Source: Alphaproteobacteria bacterium (lineage in GTDB: Bacteria; Pseudomonadota; Alphaproteobacteria; Rhodospirillales; Magnetospirillaceae). Taken from it: DNA of 32,025 bases. A program made the position numbers and the translations under genes. Within the stretch, counting starts at the first letter, position 1, and each line of letters starts with the position of its first letter. The stretch is taken from the NCBI GenBank assembly GCA_021325215.1, contig JAJPHO010000011.1, positions 1 through 32,025 on the forward strand, in the 5' to 3' direction. A model generated the notes under the pieces. It was not told the DNA's origin and did not search any database. It saw nothing but the letters and a program-made list of their open reading frames with translations. Positions 23,242 to 32,025 of this stretch are shown piece by piece.

Positions 23242-24252
23242 CTAACCGACCACGCTCGACCGCCTGACGATCAATCTAGGCTCCAGCCGGATCGTCCTGG
23301 CCGGCTGATCCGGCTCGTCCGCCAGCTCCAGGGCGCGGGCGGCGGCGGCTTCGCCCAGGCGCTCGCTGGCCTGGTCGACCGAGGTCAGCGGGATGCGCAG
23401 ATAATCGGCGTAGCGCAGATTGCCGCAGCCGACGAAGGCGATGTCTTCGGGAATGCGCAAGCCGGCCTGCAGCGCCGCCTCCATGGCGCCGATGGCGGAC
23501 AAATCGTTGTAGCAGAACACCGCGTCGGGCCGTTTCTTCTGGGCCAGCAGCTCCTGCATGGCGTGATAGCCGGTGCTGTCGCCGCTTTCCTCGAAGCGTT
23601 CGCGCGTCACCACATAGGCTTTCGGCAGGGTGATGCCGGCGGCGGACAGGGCCCGTTTGAAGCCCTTCAGGCGGTCGAGCGACGGGCTCATGCCATGGCC
23701 ACCGATATGGGCGATGCGCTTGCGGCCGATGCCGATCAGATGGCGGGTCGCCACTTCGCCGATGGCGATGTCGTCCGAGCCGACGAAATCTGCGCGTCCG
23801 CCGGCGAATTGGCGGTCGATCAGCAGGACCGGCGCCGTGCTGTCGGCCAGATCGCTCGGGAAGTCGGCGGCGGGCCGGCACGAAGCGACCAGCAGCACAT
23901 CGATCCCGCGGGCGAGCAGGGTGCGGATTTCCTGCTGCTCGATGGCGGGATCGTCCTCGGACGAAGCCAGGATCAGCGCCATGCCCTCGGCGCGCAGGCC
24001 GCCGGCCAGCGACCGGGCGAATTCGCCGAAGAAGGGATGGACGAGATCGGGCACCACCAGTCCGACCGCGTAGGACCGTCCGCTGGCCAGGCCGCGCGCC
24101 AGCATGTTGGGGCGGTAATCCATCTCCGCTACCAGCTTCAGCACGCGTTCCCGGGTTTCCTGGCCGATGTCGGCGCGGCCGCGCAGGGCCTTCGACACGG
24201 TGACGGTCGAGACCCCCAGCTCGCGGGCGATATCCTTCAGCCTGACTGCCAT
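23242..24252 (-). CDS. LacI-family transcriptional repressor
   Basis: A 336-residue regulator with the N-terminal LacI helix-turn-helix (residues 1-50: RLKDIARELGVSTVTVSKAL, hinge NMLARGLASGR) and a periplasmic-binding-protein-like effector domain (VGLVVPDLVHPFF, SSEDDPAIEQQEI, DAVFCYNDLSAIGAM). The family normally responds to sugars or related polyols. It is the last gene of the leftward operon (small membrane protein, transporter, regulator), with only four bases after the transporter stop. It probably controls this operon and the divergent inositol oxygenase. Confidence 0.93.
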   Translation of the reverse strand: MAVRLKDIARELGVSTVTVSKALRGRADIGQETRERVLKLVAEMDYRPNMLARGLASGRSYAVGLVVPDLVHPFFGEFARSLAGGLRAEGMALILASSEDDPAIEQQEIRTLLARGIDVLLVASCRPAADFPSDLADSTAPVLLIDRQFAGGRADFVGSDDIAIGEVATRHLIGIGRKRIAHIGGHGMSPSLDRLKGFKRALSAAGITLPKAYVVTRERFEESGDSTGYHAMQELLAQKKRPDAVFCYNDLSAIGAMEAALQAGLRIPEDIAFVGCGNLRYADYLRIPLTSVDQASERLGEAAAARALELADEPDQPARTIRLEPRLIVRRSSVVG

Positions 24253-24256
24253 TCCC

Positions 24257-25510
24257 TCATCCGAAGCGCGTACGGACCCACAGCGACCAGCCGCCGATTC
24301 CGAGCGCCACGATCAGTAGCACGGATAGCGCCGAAACCCAGCCCAGATCCATCGCCAGGGGCGGCAACTGGGCGTCCCAGCCGAGCCAGGCGAACAGCGC
24401 GATGGCGGCGCCGACGATGCCCCAATCCCACCAGCGGCGGCTGCCCGCCTGGACGTGGCTGGCGCCTTCCTGGGCCTGGCGGGTCTCGGCGAGGTCGAGG
24501 CCGTAGCGATAACACTCGCGTTCCAGCGCCGCGTCGCGCGACTGGAGCTCATTCTTGCAGGCCGAGGCGGTGCTGATCGCCAGCGCGCCCAGGATCATCA
24601 GCACCGACCCGCCCACCACCAGCGTCAAATGCGCGCTGTCGGCGTTCTTCAGTTCGCCGAACACCAGCGCGCCCCACGCCAGTCCCCACAACTGGTTGGT
24701 ATTGGACAGCGGAATGCCGCGCCCGATGCCGAGATATTTGGTGGCGAATTGCTGGAACAGGTCGCCGATCACCCAGATGAAGCCGCCCAGAAACAGCCAG
24801 AACAGCATCTGGCGGCTATGCACCATCTGTCCGAGCGAGGCGGTTGCCTGACCGTCCAGCGTATAGGTCAGCGCCAGCATGGTGCCGAGTTCGCCAAAGG
24901 TGAAAATGGTGACGAAGGACAGCGGGTTCATGCCGCTGAGATAGGCCTTGCGATAGGGCACATACATCGTGCCCCACATCAGGCTGGCCCCCGCCGCCGC
25001 CATCAGGCCGCGCGTTGCGTGGTTGGCTCCGCTCGCATCGGCGTTTTGCAGGGTGGAGAAGCCGAGCAGGATCGCCGCGGCGACGATGCAGAAGCCGCCG
25101 GTGACGACCTTGATCGTGTTGGCGGGACTGGCGCCCTTCAATTCGCCGAACAGCAGGATGCCCCATACCAATCCGATCAGCGAATTGGCGTTCCACAAGG
25201 GGAAAGCGACGGCCAGTCCGACATCGCGGATGGCGAACACGGTCAGCGTGTTGGCGACCGCCCACAGGGCTCCGGCCAGCACCGCCCAGACGATCAGATG
25301 CGGCTTGGCGGCGATGTCGGAAAAGACGAAGCCGGTGCCTTTCATCAAAGTGGGGAAGGTCCAGCGCGCGGTGAACACGCCGGCCACCATGCAGAGCGAG
25401 ATGACGAAGGGGGAGAAGCCGGCATCGACCAGCTTGGTGGGGGCTTCGGCGGCGCCGAGCCAGACGCCCGCCGCCAAGCCGCACAGCACGCCGAGGAGGT
25501 GAAGCTTCAT
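24257..25510 (-). CDS. GRP/RhaT-like sugar transporter with C-terminal extension
   Basis: A 417-residue inner-membrane protein. The first ~310 residues have ten hydrophobic helices in two similar halves. The paired motifs are PLWNANSLIGLVWGILLFGE (first half) and PLSNTNQLWGLAWGALVFGE (second half), the inverted-repeat signature of the drug/metabolite transporter superfamily, near the glucose/ribose (GRP) and RhaT groups. The C-terminal ~100 residues add a charged linker (AALERECYRYGLDLAETRQA) and two more helices, unusual for this family. The context with inositol oxygenase suggests inositol or a uronate as substrate (inference). Ribosome site GGAGGG precedes ATG 25510. Confidence 0.85.
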   Translation of the reverse strand: MKLHLLGVLCGLAAGVWLGAAEAPTKLVDAGFSPFVISLCMVAGVFTARWTFPTLMKGTGFVFSDIAAKPHLIVWAVLAGALWAVANTLTVFAIRDVGLAVAFPLWNANSLIGLVWGILLFGELKGASPANTIKVVTGGFCIVAAAILLGFSTLQNADASGANHATRGLMAAAGASLMWGTMYVPYRKAYLSGMNPLSFVTIFTFGELGTMLALTYTLDGQATASLGQMVHSRQMLFWLFLGGFIWVIGDLFQQFATKYLGIGRGIPLSNTNQLWGLAWGALVFGELKNADSAHLTLVVGGSVLMILGALAISTASACKNELQSRDAALERECYRYGLDLAETRQAQEGASHVQAGSRRWWDWGIVGAAIALFAWLGWDAQLPPLAMDLGWVSALSVLLIVALGIGGWSLWVRTRFG

Positions 25511-25522
25511 GCCGCCCTCCGC

Positions 25523-25648
25523 TCAACCGGCCTGGATCATGGCCAGCAGCGTGATGCCGCAGGCCAGCACCAATGCCGGAACCCAGAAGTGAATATCGGT
25601 CAAAATCGCCCGTATCAGGCTCGACCGTACCGCTTGACGTTCGCTCAT
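25523..25648 (-). CDS. Small single-pass membrane protein (41 residues)
   Basis: Sequence MSERQAVRSSLIRAILTD followed by one hydrophobic helix (WVPALVLACGITLLAM) and IQAG. It has no named family. A strong GAGGAA ribosome site lies seven bases before ATG 25648, and its stop is 12 bases before the transporter start, with the transporter's own ribosome site in between. It is the first gene of the leftward operon. A positively charged N-terminus predicts an N-in topology. It may be a small partner of the transporter. Confidence 0.7.
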   Translation of the reverse strand: MSERQAVRSSLIRAILTDIHFWVPALVLACGITLLAMIQAG

Positions 25649-25698
25649 AGCCGTTTCCTCGCCGCGCCGGGTCTTATGCCCTGGCTTCTGCGACAACT

Positions 25699-25750
25699 AC
25701 GTTACCCTTTGCCGTGCGGATTTGATACACTTAAGCGCTAACGTAAAAAA
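25699..25750. promoter_or_regulatory. Putative LacI-type operator and promoter of the inositol oxygenase gene
   Basis: The shared 116-base region holds the imperfect palindrome ACTTAAGCGCTAACGT (25729-25744), centred on AGCGCT as in many LacI operators. A second copy of the half-site ACGTTA (25699-25704) lies inverted about 34 bases away. On the + strand TTACCC (25702-25707), an 18-base spacer, and TACACT (25726-25731) form a weak promoter that the dyad would cover. The match is by pattern only. Confidence 0.45.
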
Positions 25751-25764
25751 CCGACGAGGAAACC

Positions 25765-26568
25765 ATGGGCACCGCAGCGCGCTATAAGGAAGGCAAGAGC
25801 GAGGACGAATTCCGCCAATATGACGAGCAGGCGGTGCCGCGCGTCGCCGAGTTCTACCGGCAGCAGCACGAGAACATGACCGTCGATTACGTACTGGCCA
25901 AGGAGGCGGAATATTTCACCCTCCGCAAGGGCCGGAAGACGATCTGGGAAGCGGCGGAGTTCCTCAATCAGCTGGTCGATGACAGCGATCCGGACACCGA
26001 TCTCACCCAGATCGAGCATCTGCTGCAAACGTCGGAGGCGATGCGCCGCGACAATTTGCCGCGCTGGATGATCCTGACCGGTTTCCTGCACGATCTCGGC
26101 AAATGCCTGTGCCTGTATGGCGAGCCGCAATGGGGCGTGGTGGGCGACACCTTCCCGGTCGGCTGCGCCTGGTCCGAGCACATCGTGTTCCACCAGTATT
26201 TCGCCAAAAACCCCGACCGGCTGAACCCGCACTATCAGGATCTATACGGCATCTATGAGCCGAATTGCGGCCTCGAGAAGCTGCATATGTCGTTCGGCCA
26301 TGACGGCTATATCGGCGAAGTGATGCAGCCTTATCTGCCCGACGAGGCGCTCTATATGCTGCGCTTCCATTCCTTCTATCCGTGGCACAAGCATGGCGCC
26401 TACGACCATCTGTGCAACGACAAGGACCGCTCGATGAAGGAGTGGGTGCTGAAGTTCAATCAGTACGACCTTTATTCCAAAGGTCATTCCAAGCCGGATC
26501 TGAAGGAACTCAAGCCCTATTACGACGATCTGTTCGCCGAATTCTTGCCGCCGACTATTGCGTGGTAA
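25765..26568 (+). CDS. myo-Inositol oxygenase (MIOX)
   Basis: A 267-residue di-iron oxygenase that converts myo-inositol to D-glucuronate with O2. All ligands of the mixed-valent di-iron site are present: His85 (IEHLLQTSE), His109 and Asp110 (FLHDLGK), His179 (MSFGHDGY), His202 (RFHSFYPWH) and Asp235 (FNQYDLYSK). Lys113, which binds substrate, is kept too. Blocks such as GEPQWGVVGDTFPVGC and FHSFYPWH follow animal and plant MIOX closely. Its start has GAGGAAACC upstream of ATG 25765. It is divergent from a sugar-transporter/LacI operon. Most described members are eukaryotic, so a bacterial gene is notable; no glucuronate catabolism genes are in the window. Confidence 0.94.
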   Translation: MGTAARYKEGKSEDEFRQYDEQAVPRVAEFYRQQHENMTVDYVLAKEAEYFTLRKGRKTIWEAAEFLNQLVDDSDPDTDLTQIEHLLQTSEAMRRDNLPRWMILTGFLHDLGKCLCLYGEPQWGVVGDTFPVGCAWSEHIVFHQYFAKNPDRLNPHYQDLYGIYEPNCGLEKLHMSFGHDGYIGEVMQPYLPDEALYMLRFHSFYPWHKHGAYDHLCNDKDRSMKEWVLKFNQYDLYSKGHSKPDLKELKPYYDDLFAEFLPPTIAW

Positions 26569-26641
26569 CCGGGACGGGGACGTTTTCGCCTGCTAGAGTG
26601 GGCATGTAGCGAACACCCATAACCAAGCGGGGAAACGTCCT

Positions 26642-27481
26642 ATGTCTCAAAGCAAGTATTTCGGCCGGCGCCAGTTTCTCGGCGCGTCGGCGGTTGCCAT
26701 GCTCGCCCTGTCGGTGCGCCCGGCCTTTGCCGCGGCCGCGCCCATCCATACCGACGCCGACGGCCTGGTCGCGCAGCAGGTCAAGATTCCGATCGCCGGC
26801 GGCGAGATTTCCGGCTATTGCGCCTATCCGGCCAAGGGCGCGAACTTCCCGGTGGTTCTGGTCGCCCATGACGTGTTCGGCGTGAACGACCAGCTGCAGG
26901 ATGTGGTGCGGCGCCTGGCCAAGCTGGGCTATTACGCCATCAGCCCCGATCTGTTCTCGCGCCAGGGCGGTCCCGGCAAGTCGACCGACGAGCTGGACAT
27001 CATGCGGACCGTGGTTTCCAAGGTTCTCGACGCCGATTTCGTATCCGATCTCGACGCCACCGTCGCCTTCGCCAAGAAATCCGGCAAGGCGGACGTCAAG
27101 AAAGTCGGCATCACCGGCTTCGGCTGGGGCGGCCGCGCGGCCTGGGTCTATGCGGCGCACGATCCGAAATTGAAGGCCATGGTTTCCTTCTACGGTTTCC
27201 TGCAGCCGTCGCGCGATCCCAAGGGGCAATCGGCCCTGGCCTTGTCCGGCCAGATCAAGATTCCGGCCCTCGGCCTGTACGGCGCCAAGGACGACTACAT
27301 CATGGAATCCGATGCGATCACCATGCGGAACGGCCTGGCCAACAACAAGAAGGCCGACATCGTCATTTTCCCGGGCATCAAGCACGGCTTCATGGCCGAC
27401 GACCGCGCATCCTTCGATCCCAAGACGGCCGCTGACGCCTGGGACCGCATGGCCGTCTGGTTCAAGAACAACGGTCTGTAA
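26642..27481 (+). CDS. Tat-exported dienelactone hydrolase family protein lacking the Cys nucleophile
   Basis: A 279-residue alpha/beta hydrolase of the dienelactone-hydrolase family. The N-terminus is a twin-arginine signal (GRRQFLGASAVAMLALS...PAFA). The nucleophile elbow, normally GFCWGGR, reads GFGWGGR at residues 159-165, so Cys is replaced by Gly161 (codon GGC). The residue usually glutamate in EIFGVN is Asp77 (HDVFGVND). Asp218 and His248 (KHGF) of the triad remain. It may be a pseudoenzyme or use another chemistry. It is 73 bases after the inositol oxygenase and ends at a strong terminator. Confidence 0.88.
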   Translation: MSQSKYFGRRQFLGASAVAMLALSVRPAFAAAAPIHTDADGLVAQQVKIPIAGGEISGYCAYPAKGANFPVVLVAHDVFGVNDQLQDVVRRLAKLGYYAISPDLFSRQGGPGKSTDELDIMRTVVSKVLDADFVSDLDATVAFAKKSGKADVKKVGITGFGWGGRAAWVYAAHDPKLKAMVSFYGFLQPSRDPKGQSALALSGQIKIPALGLYGAKDDYIMESDAITMRNGLANNKKADIVIFPGIKHGFMADDRASFDPKTAADAWDRMAVWFKNNGL

Positions 27482-27490
27482 GCCAAAAAA

Positions 27491-27530
27491 GGAAAGACCC
27501 CCTCGGGCGATGGCCCGAGGGGGTCTTTTG
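27491..27530. terminator. Strong bidirectional Rho-independent terminator
   Basis: A 16-bp perfect stem, AAAGACCCCCTCGGGC (27493-27508) and its complement (27513-27528), with a GATG loop. It lies between convergent genes (dienelactone hydrolase homologue and ohr), with A-rich and T-rich flanks, so it serves both. Confidence 0.95.
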
Positions 27531-27540
27531 CTGTCCGCAA

Positions 27541-27966
27541 TCAGACGACGTTCAGGCGAACCGGAACGTTGTTACGGGTGGCGTTGGAGTAGGGGCACAC
27601 CTGGTGAGCCTGCTCGACCAGCTTGGTCGCCTCTTCCTTGCTCAGGCCCGGCAGCGAGATGTCGAGCTGGATGTCGAGGCCGAAGCCGCCCTCGGAGCGC
27701 GGGCCGATGCCGACGGTGGTGGTGATCGAGGCGTCAGCCGGAACCTTCGGGCCGCCCTGCGACGAGACGAACTTCATCGCGCCGATGAAGCAGGCCGAGT
27801 AACCGGCGGCGAACAGCTGCTCGGGGTTATTGCCCGGACCGCCCGCGCCGCCCAGTTCCTTCGGGGTGGACAGCTTGAACTTCAGGCTGCCGTCCGCGGT
27901 GTGAGCTTCGCCGTCGCGGCCGCCGGTGGCAGTGGCACTGGTCTTGTAGAGGACGTTGACAGACAT
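27541..27966 (-). CDS. ohr: Organic hydroperoxide resistance protein (Ohr/OsmC family)
   Basis: A 141-residue thiol peroxidase that reduces organic hydroperoxides in the cytoplasm using lipoyl or thiol reductants. The two catalytic cysteines are Cys59 (GYSACFIGAM) and Cys124 (HQVCPYSNAT), with Glu49 in NNPEQLFA as expected for Ohr. Length is normal. ATG 27966 has AAGGAG upstream; a longer start (27999) is not needed. It is divergent from ohrR, the usual arrangement for peroxide-inducible control. Confidence 0.95.
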   Translation of the reverse strand: MSVNVLYKTSATATGGRDGEAHTADGSLKFKLSTPKELGGAGGPGNNPEQLFAAGYSACFIGAMKFVSSQGGPKVPADASITTTVGIGPRSEGGFGLDIQLDISLPGLSKEEATKLVEQAHQVCPYSNATRNNVPVRLNVV

Positions 27967-28017
27967 GATGTGCTCCTTTCGAGCGGGGTGTGTGTTCATT
28001 CGATGGACGTATTGATA

Positions 28018-28050
28018 GCGTACAATTTGATTGCGTGCAATTGAATTTTG
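28018..28050. promoter_or_regulatory. Putative OhrR operator in the ohr/ohrR divergent region
   Basis: An AT-rich dyad includes ATTGC-GT-GCAAT (28030-28041), flanked by TACAATTTG on the left and AATTGAATT on the right. It resembles OhrR boxes rich in CAATT and AATTG. Its place between the divergent ohr and ohrR genes fits repression of both. The exact footprint is not deducible. Confidence 0.55.
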
Positions 28051-28106
28051 AACCCAATGTGCATAGCTGTGTTGTATGCTCGGCGTATCGGGAAAGCAGG
28101 ACGATC

Positions 28107-28571
28107 ATGGGTAAGCAAAAGGACGAGGCCCGCAAGCTGGCCAACCAACTCTGTTTCGCGGTCTATTCGACCGCGCACGCCTTCAATAAGGCGTACAAGC
28201 CGTTGCTCGATCCACTCGGCCTGACCTATCCACAATATCTGGTCATGCTGATTCTGTGGGATGAAGATGAGGTCACGGTGAAGGAGTTGGGCCATCGGCT
28301 GCAACTGGATTCCGGCACCCTGACGCCGCTGCTGAAGCGGCTCGAGGCCAATGGCCTGGTCACGCGCCGGCGCAGCGAGGTGGATGAGCGCCGTGTGGTG
28401 GTGGCGCTGACCGCGGCGGGCAAGGCGCTGGACGCCAAGGCGGGCGAGGTGCCCCACAAGCTGTTCTGCGCCACCGGCATGACGCTTGAGGGCCTCAACC
28501 GGATGCGCGAGGAACTGCTCGCGCTCAGGGGCGAGCTTACGTCTTCGCACGACCCCGGGGGTGCGGGGTAG
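28107..28571 (+). CDS. ohrR: MarR-family organic peroxide sensor (2-Cys OhrR type)
   Basis: A 154-residue dimeric MarR winged-helix repressor. The peroxide-reactive cysteine is Cys16 in LCFAVYSTAHAF, and a second cysteine at 121 (KLFCATG) makes it the two-cysteine type that forms a disulfide. The DNA-binding wing contains LDSGTLTPLLKRLE and EVDERRVVVALT. ATG 28107 follows GGAAAGCAGGA. It is divergent from ohr with an operator-like dyad between. An in-frame start at 27990 would run through the operator and is rejected. Confidence 0.93.
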   Translation: MGKQKDEARKLANQLCFAVYSTAHAFNKAYKPLLDPLGLTYPQYLVMLILWDEDEVTVKELGHRLQLDSGTLTPLLKRLEANGLVTRRRSEVDERRVVVALTAAGKALDAKAGEVPHKLFCATGMTLEGLNRMREELLALRGELTSSHDPGGAG

Positions 28572-28572
28572 G

Positions 28573-28964
28573 CTACCCCGCTGATTGAGAAAGCGCATCC
28601 AGGATCGAACAGTCCGGATGACCGTCGCCGTGACAGCAATCGGCCAGCTTGACCAGCGTGTCGCGCATCGCCGCCATATGGGCGATCTTGCGGTCGATTT
28701 CCTCGATATGGGCCATGGCCAGCTTTTTGACGTCGGCGCTGGCGCGGTCGTCGTCGCGCCACAGCGCCAAGAGCCGGGTCACTTCAGCCAGGGAAAAGCC
28801 CAATTCACGGGAATGGCGGATGAAACCCAGGGTGCGCAGATCATCCTGGCCATAGGTGCGATAGCCCGCCTCGGTGCGATGGGCCTGGCCGATCAGCCCG
28901 ATGCTCTCGTAATAGCGGATCATCTTGGCTGAAACGCCGGATGCCTTGGCGGCGGCGCCGATAT

Positions 28965-28968
<4 letters not shown>
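28573..28968 (-). CDS. cueR: Copper-responsive MerR-family regulator
   Basis: A 131-residue MerR-type activator that senses Cu(I). The N-terminal helix-turn-helix ([20 protein letters not shown]) is followed by the dimer helix and metal loop. Cys112 and Cys120 (CHGDGHPDC) are at the same positions as in E. coli CueR, and Ser77 is retained, which marks monovalent-metal sensing. It overlaps the 3' end of copA by four bases (ATGA), so the ATPase and sensor share a transcript. ATG 28968 has GGGAGAAG upstream. Confidence 0.92.
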
Positions 28969-31031
<2,063 letters not shown>

Positions 31032-31064
31032 GGACTCAAACTCCGAATAATGTGTTCGTCCTCT

Positions 31065-31095
31065 GATATGGACCTTCCCATCGTGGGAAGGTCAA
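31065..31095 (-). promoter_or_regulatory. CueR-type copA promoter with 19-bp spacer and metalloregulator dyad
   Basis: On the reverse strand TTGACC (31095-31090) and CATATC (31070-31065) are separated by 19 bases, the over-long spacer typical of MerR-family promoters. Within the spacer lies the perfect dyad ACCTTCC...GGAAGGT (31072-31092), the known CueR operator pattern. It is about 34 bases upstream of the copA start. Since cueR is downstream, the regulator would activate its own operon. Confidence 0.9.
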
Positions 31096-31162
31096 GGGGG
31101 CAACTTTCCGGCGTTCTTCTTCCATTGTATTCTCTTTCGTGAAGAGGAGGGCACGGGGGCGG

Positions 31163-31921
31163 ATGAAGGCGGCATTGATAGCGGGGGCGGGCCTCCTTCT
31201 GGTCCTGGCCGGTGTCGGCGGTGTCAAAGCCGACGATCGGGTGCTCAGCCTCGCGAGCGACGCGAAATCGCGTAATTTCGAATATCGCGACGGTGTGCCG
31301 TCGGGCTTTTTCGCCGAGGTGCTGAAAGAGGCGCTGGCGGGGGCCGGATGGGGCATCGAGTTCCGGGTGCGGCCCTGGGCCCGCTGTTTCGAGGAAGTCC
31401 GCAACGGCGAGACCGACGGCCTGTTCAGCATCTACCGCGTCGCAGAGCGTGACCGGACCTTCCTATTCTCCAACGTCCCGCTGTTTGTCGCCGAAGAGCG
31501 TTTCTATGTAGCCAAAGGCCATGGCTTCGATGCCCGCCATTGGAGCGAGGCGCTGAAGGGCAAACGGATCGGCCTGCTCAATGGCAGCTATCACGGCGAG
31601 GCCTTCGCTCAAGCGGAGGCCCAGCATCTGTTTGCCTCGATCGAGCGGGTCAACACCACCGAGAGCCTGGTGGAAATGGCTGCCGCCGGCCGGATCGACG
31701 CCATCTTCTCGACCAACGAGCTGATGGAGCACGCCGAAAAGGCGACGGGCATGGGCGCCGCCATCGAGCGGGTGGAGCCGGCGGTCGAGCTGATGCCGAC
31801 CTTCCTGGCCTTCACCCGCAAGCGCGACATGACCGCCATCCGCGACGCTTTCGACGCCTCGCTCCGCAAGATGAAGGAGGACGGGCGGTACGAAAAGCTG
31901 CTGAAGCGCTATGCGCCTTAG
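31163..31921 (+). CDS. Periplasmic solute-binding protein, family 3 type
   Basis: A 252-residue periplasmic binding protein (signal peptide MKAALIAGAGLLLVLAGVGGVKA). The mature body has the polar amino acid-binding pattern: SGFFAEVLKEALAGAG, then RCFEEVRNGETDGLF, a LFSNVPLF hinge strand and C-terminal MKEDGRYEKLLKRYA. No permease or ATPase gene is beside it, and the type is often found as a stand-alone sensor-like protein. A GTG at 31139 is in frame; ATG 31163 gives a clean signal peptide. The TAG stop lies inside a hairpin. Confidence 0.87.
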   Translation: MKAALIAGAGLLLVLAGVGGVKADDRVLSLASDAKSRNFEYRDGVPSGFFAEVLKEALAGAGWGIEFRVRPWARCFEEVRNGETDGLFSIYRVAERDRTFLFSNVPLFVAEERFYVAKGHGFDARHWSEALKGKRIGLLNGSYHGEAFAQAEAQHLFASIERVNTTESLVEMAAAGRIDAIFSTNELMEHAEKATGMGAAIERVEPAVELMPTFLAFTRKRDMTAIRDAFDASLRKMKEDGRYEKLLKRYAP

Positions 31922-31958
31922 ACACTCTTGCGACCCAGTAAGGTCGCAAGAGTGTCTA
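31919..31958 (+). terminator. Perfect 17-bp hairpin starting at the stop codon
   Basis: TAGACACTCTTGCGACC (31919-31935), loop CAGTAA, complement at 31942-31958. The first three bases are the stop codon of the solute-binding gene. No T-run follows, so transcript end-protection or a factor-dependent terminator is as likely as a classical terminator. Confidence 0.6.
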
Positions 31959-32025
31959 GAGTCCTATATGACGCATCGCCTCCGGCTCAGCGTTTTCGCC
32001 GGACGACCGGCGCGGCGCCAGTCGG

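Noticed and set aside
23220-23260. Terminator between the outer-membrane protein gene and the LacI gene
   Set aside because: GTGGTTGGT pairs with ACCGACCAC with a wobble, but the loop is long and the T-run is in the loop instead of after the stem.
27990-28106. N-terminal extension of OhrR
   Set aside because: It would cover the operator-like dyad and add a non-conserved cysteine-rich stretch; ATG 28107 has a proper ribosome site and starts the MarR fold.
31968-32025. Start of a further rightward gene at the ATG at 31968
   Set aside because: The frame is open to the window end, but there is no ribosome site and only 19 codons are visible, so it cannot be supported.

Overview
The window is GC-rich (roughly 60-65%), densely coded DNA from an alphaproteobacterium. 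Gene content fits Rhodospirillales-type organisms: glnB-glnA order, a C-minus L33, an OhrR/Ohr pair, a CueR-type copA-cueR operon and a full-length-type cystathionine beta-synthase. The genus-level placement is inference from gene content only. I see no phage, insertion sequence, CRISPR array or rRNA; the content is chromosomal.

Layout. 1-832: glnA (cut by the window edge) and glnB, leftward. 1042-4100: an aminotransferase, a convergent sulfotransferase, tRNA-His (GTG) with its own promoter, and an LpxL-like acyltransferase. 4437-6963: a small TonB-domain protein, two back-to-back terminators, a very acidic unknown protein, purU and a Crp/Fnr regulator. 7250-11352: a DUF423 membrane protein, rpmG (L33), and a leftward reverse-transsulfuration operon (cystathionine beta-synthase, gamma-lyase, exported hydrolase). 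The beta-synthase reading frame is broken by an apparent one-base deletion. 11397-17334: a tightly coupled operon of RNase R, an S41 protease, an acyltransferase-3 and a lipoprotein of unknown function. 17369-17431 is a perfect 21-bp inverted repeat. 17438-23219: a DUF6134-like protein, a Tat-signal oxidoreductase that looks like a circularly permuted D-amino-acid oxidase, an OmpR/HK two-component pair, and a divergent beta-propeller plus outer-membrane barrel pair.

23242-26568 is the most distinctive part. It is a putative myo-inositol/uronate locus with a eukaryote-like myo-inositol oxygenase (all iron ligands present). Divergent from it is an operon of a 41-residue single-pass membrane protein, a GRP-type sugar transporter and a LacI regulator, with a LacI-type dyad in the shared promoter region. 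The likely logic is uptake of a polyol or sugar, oxygenation to glucuronate, and LacI control of both directions.

26642-31921: a Tat-exported dienelactone-hydrolase homologue that lacks its Cys nucleophile, the organic-peroxide pair ohr/ohrR with an OhrR-like operator, the copper pair copA-cueR with a textbook 19-bp-spacer CueR promoter, and a periplasmic solute-binding protein ending in a hairpin that contains its stop codon. The last ~65 bases hold no gene I can support.
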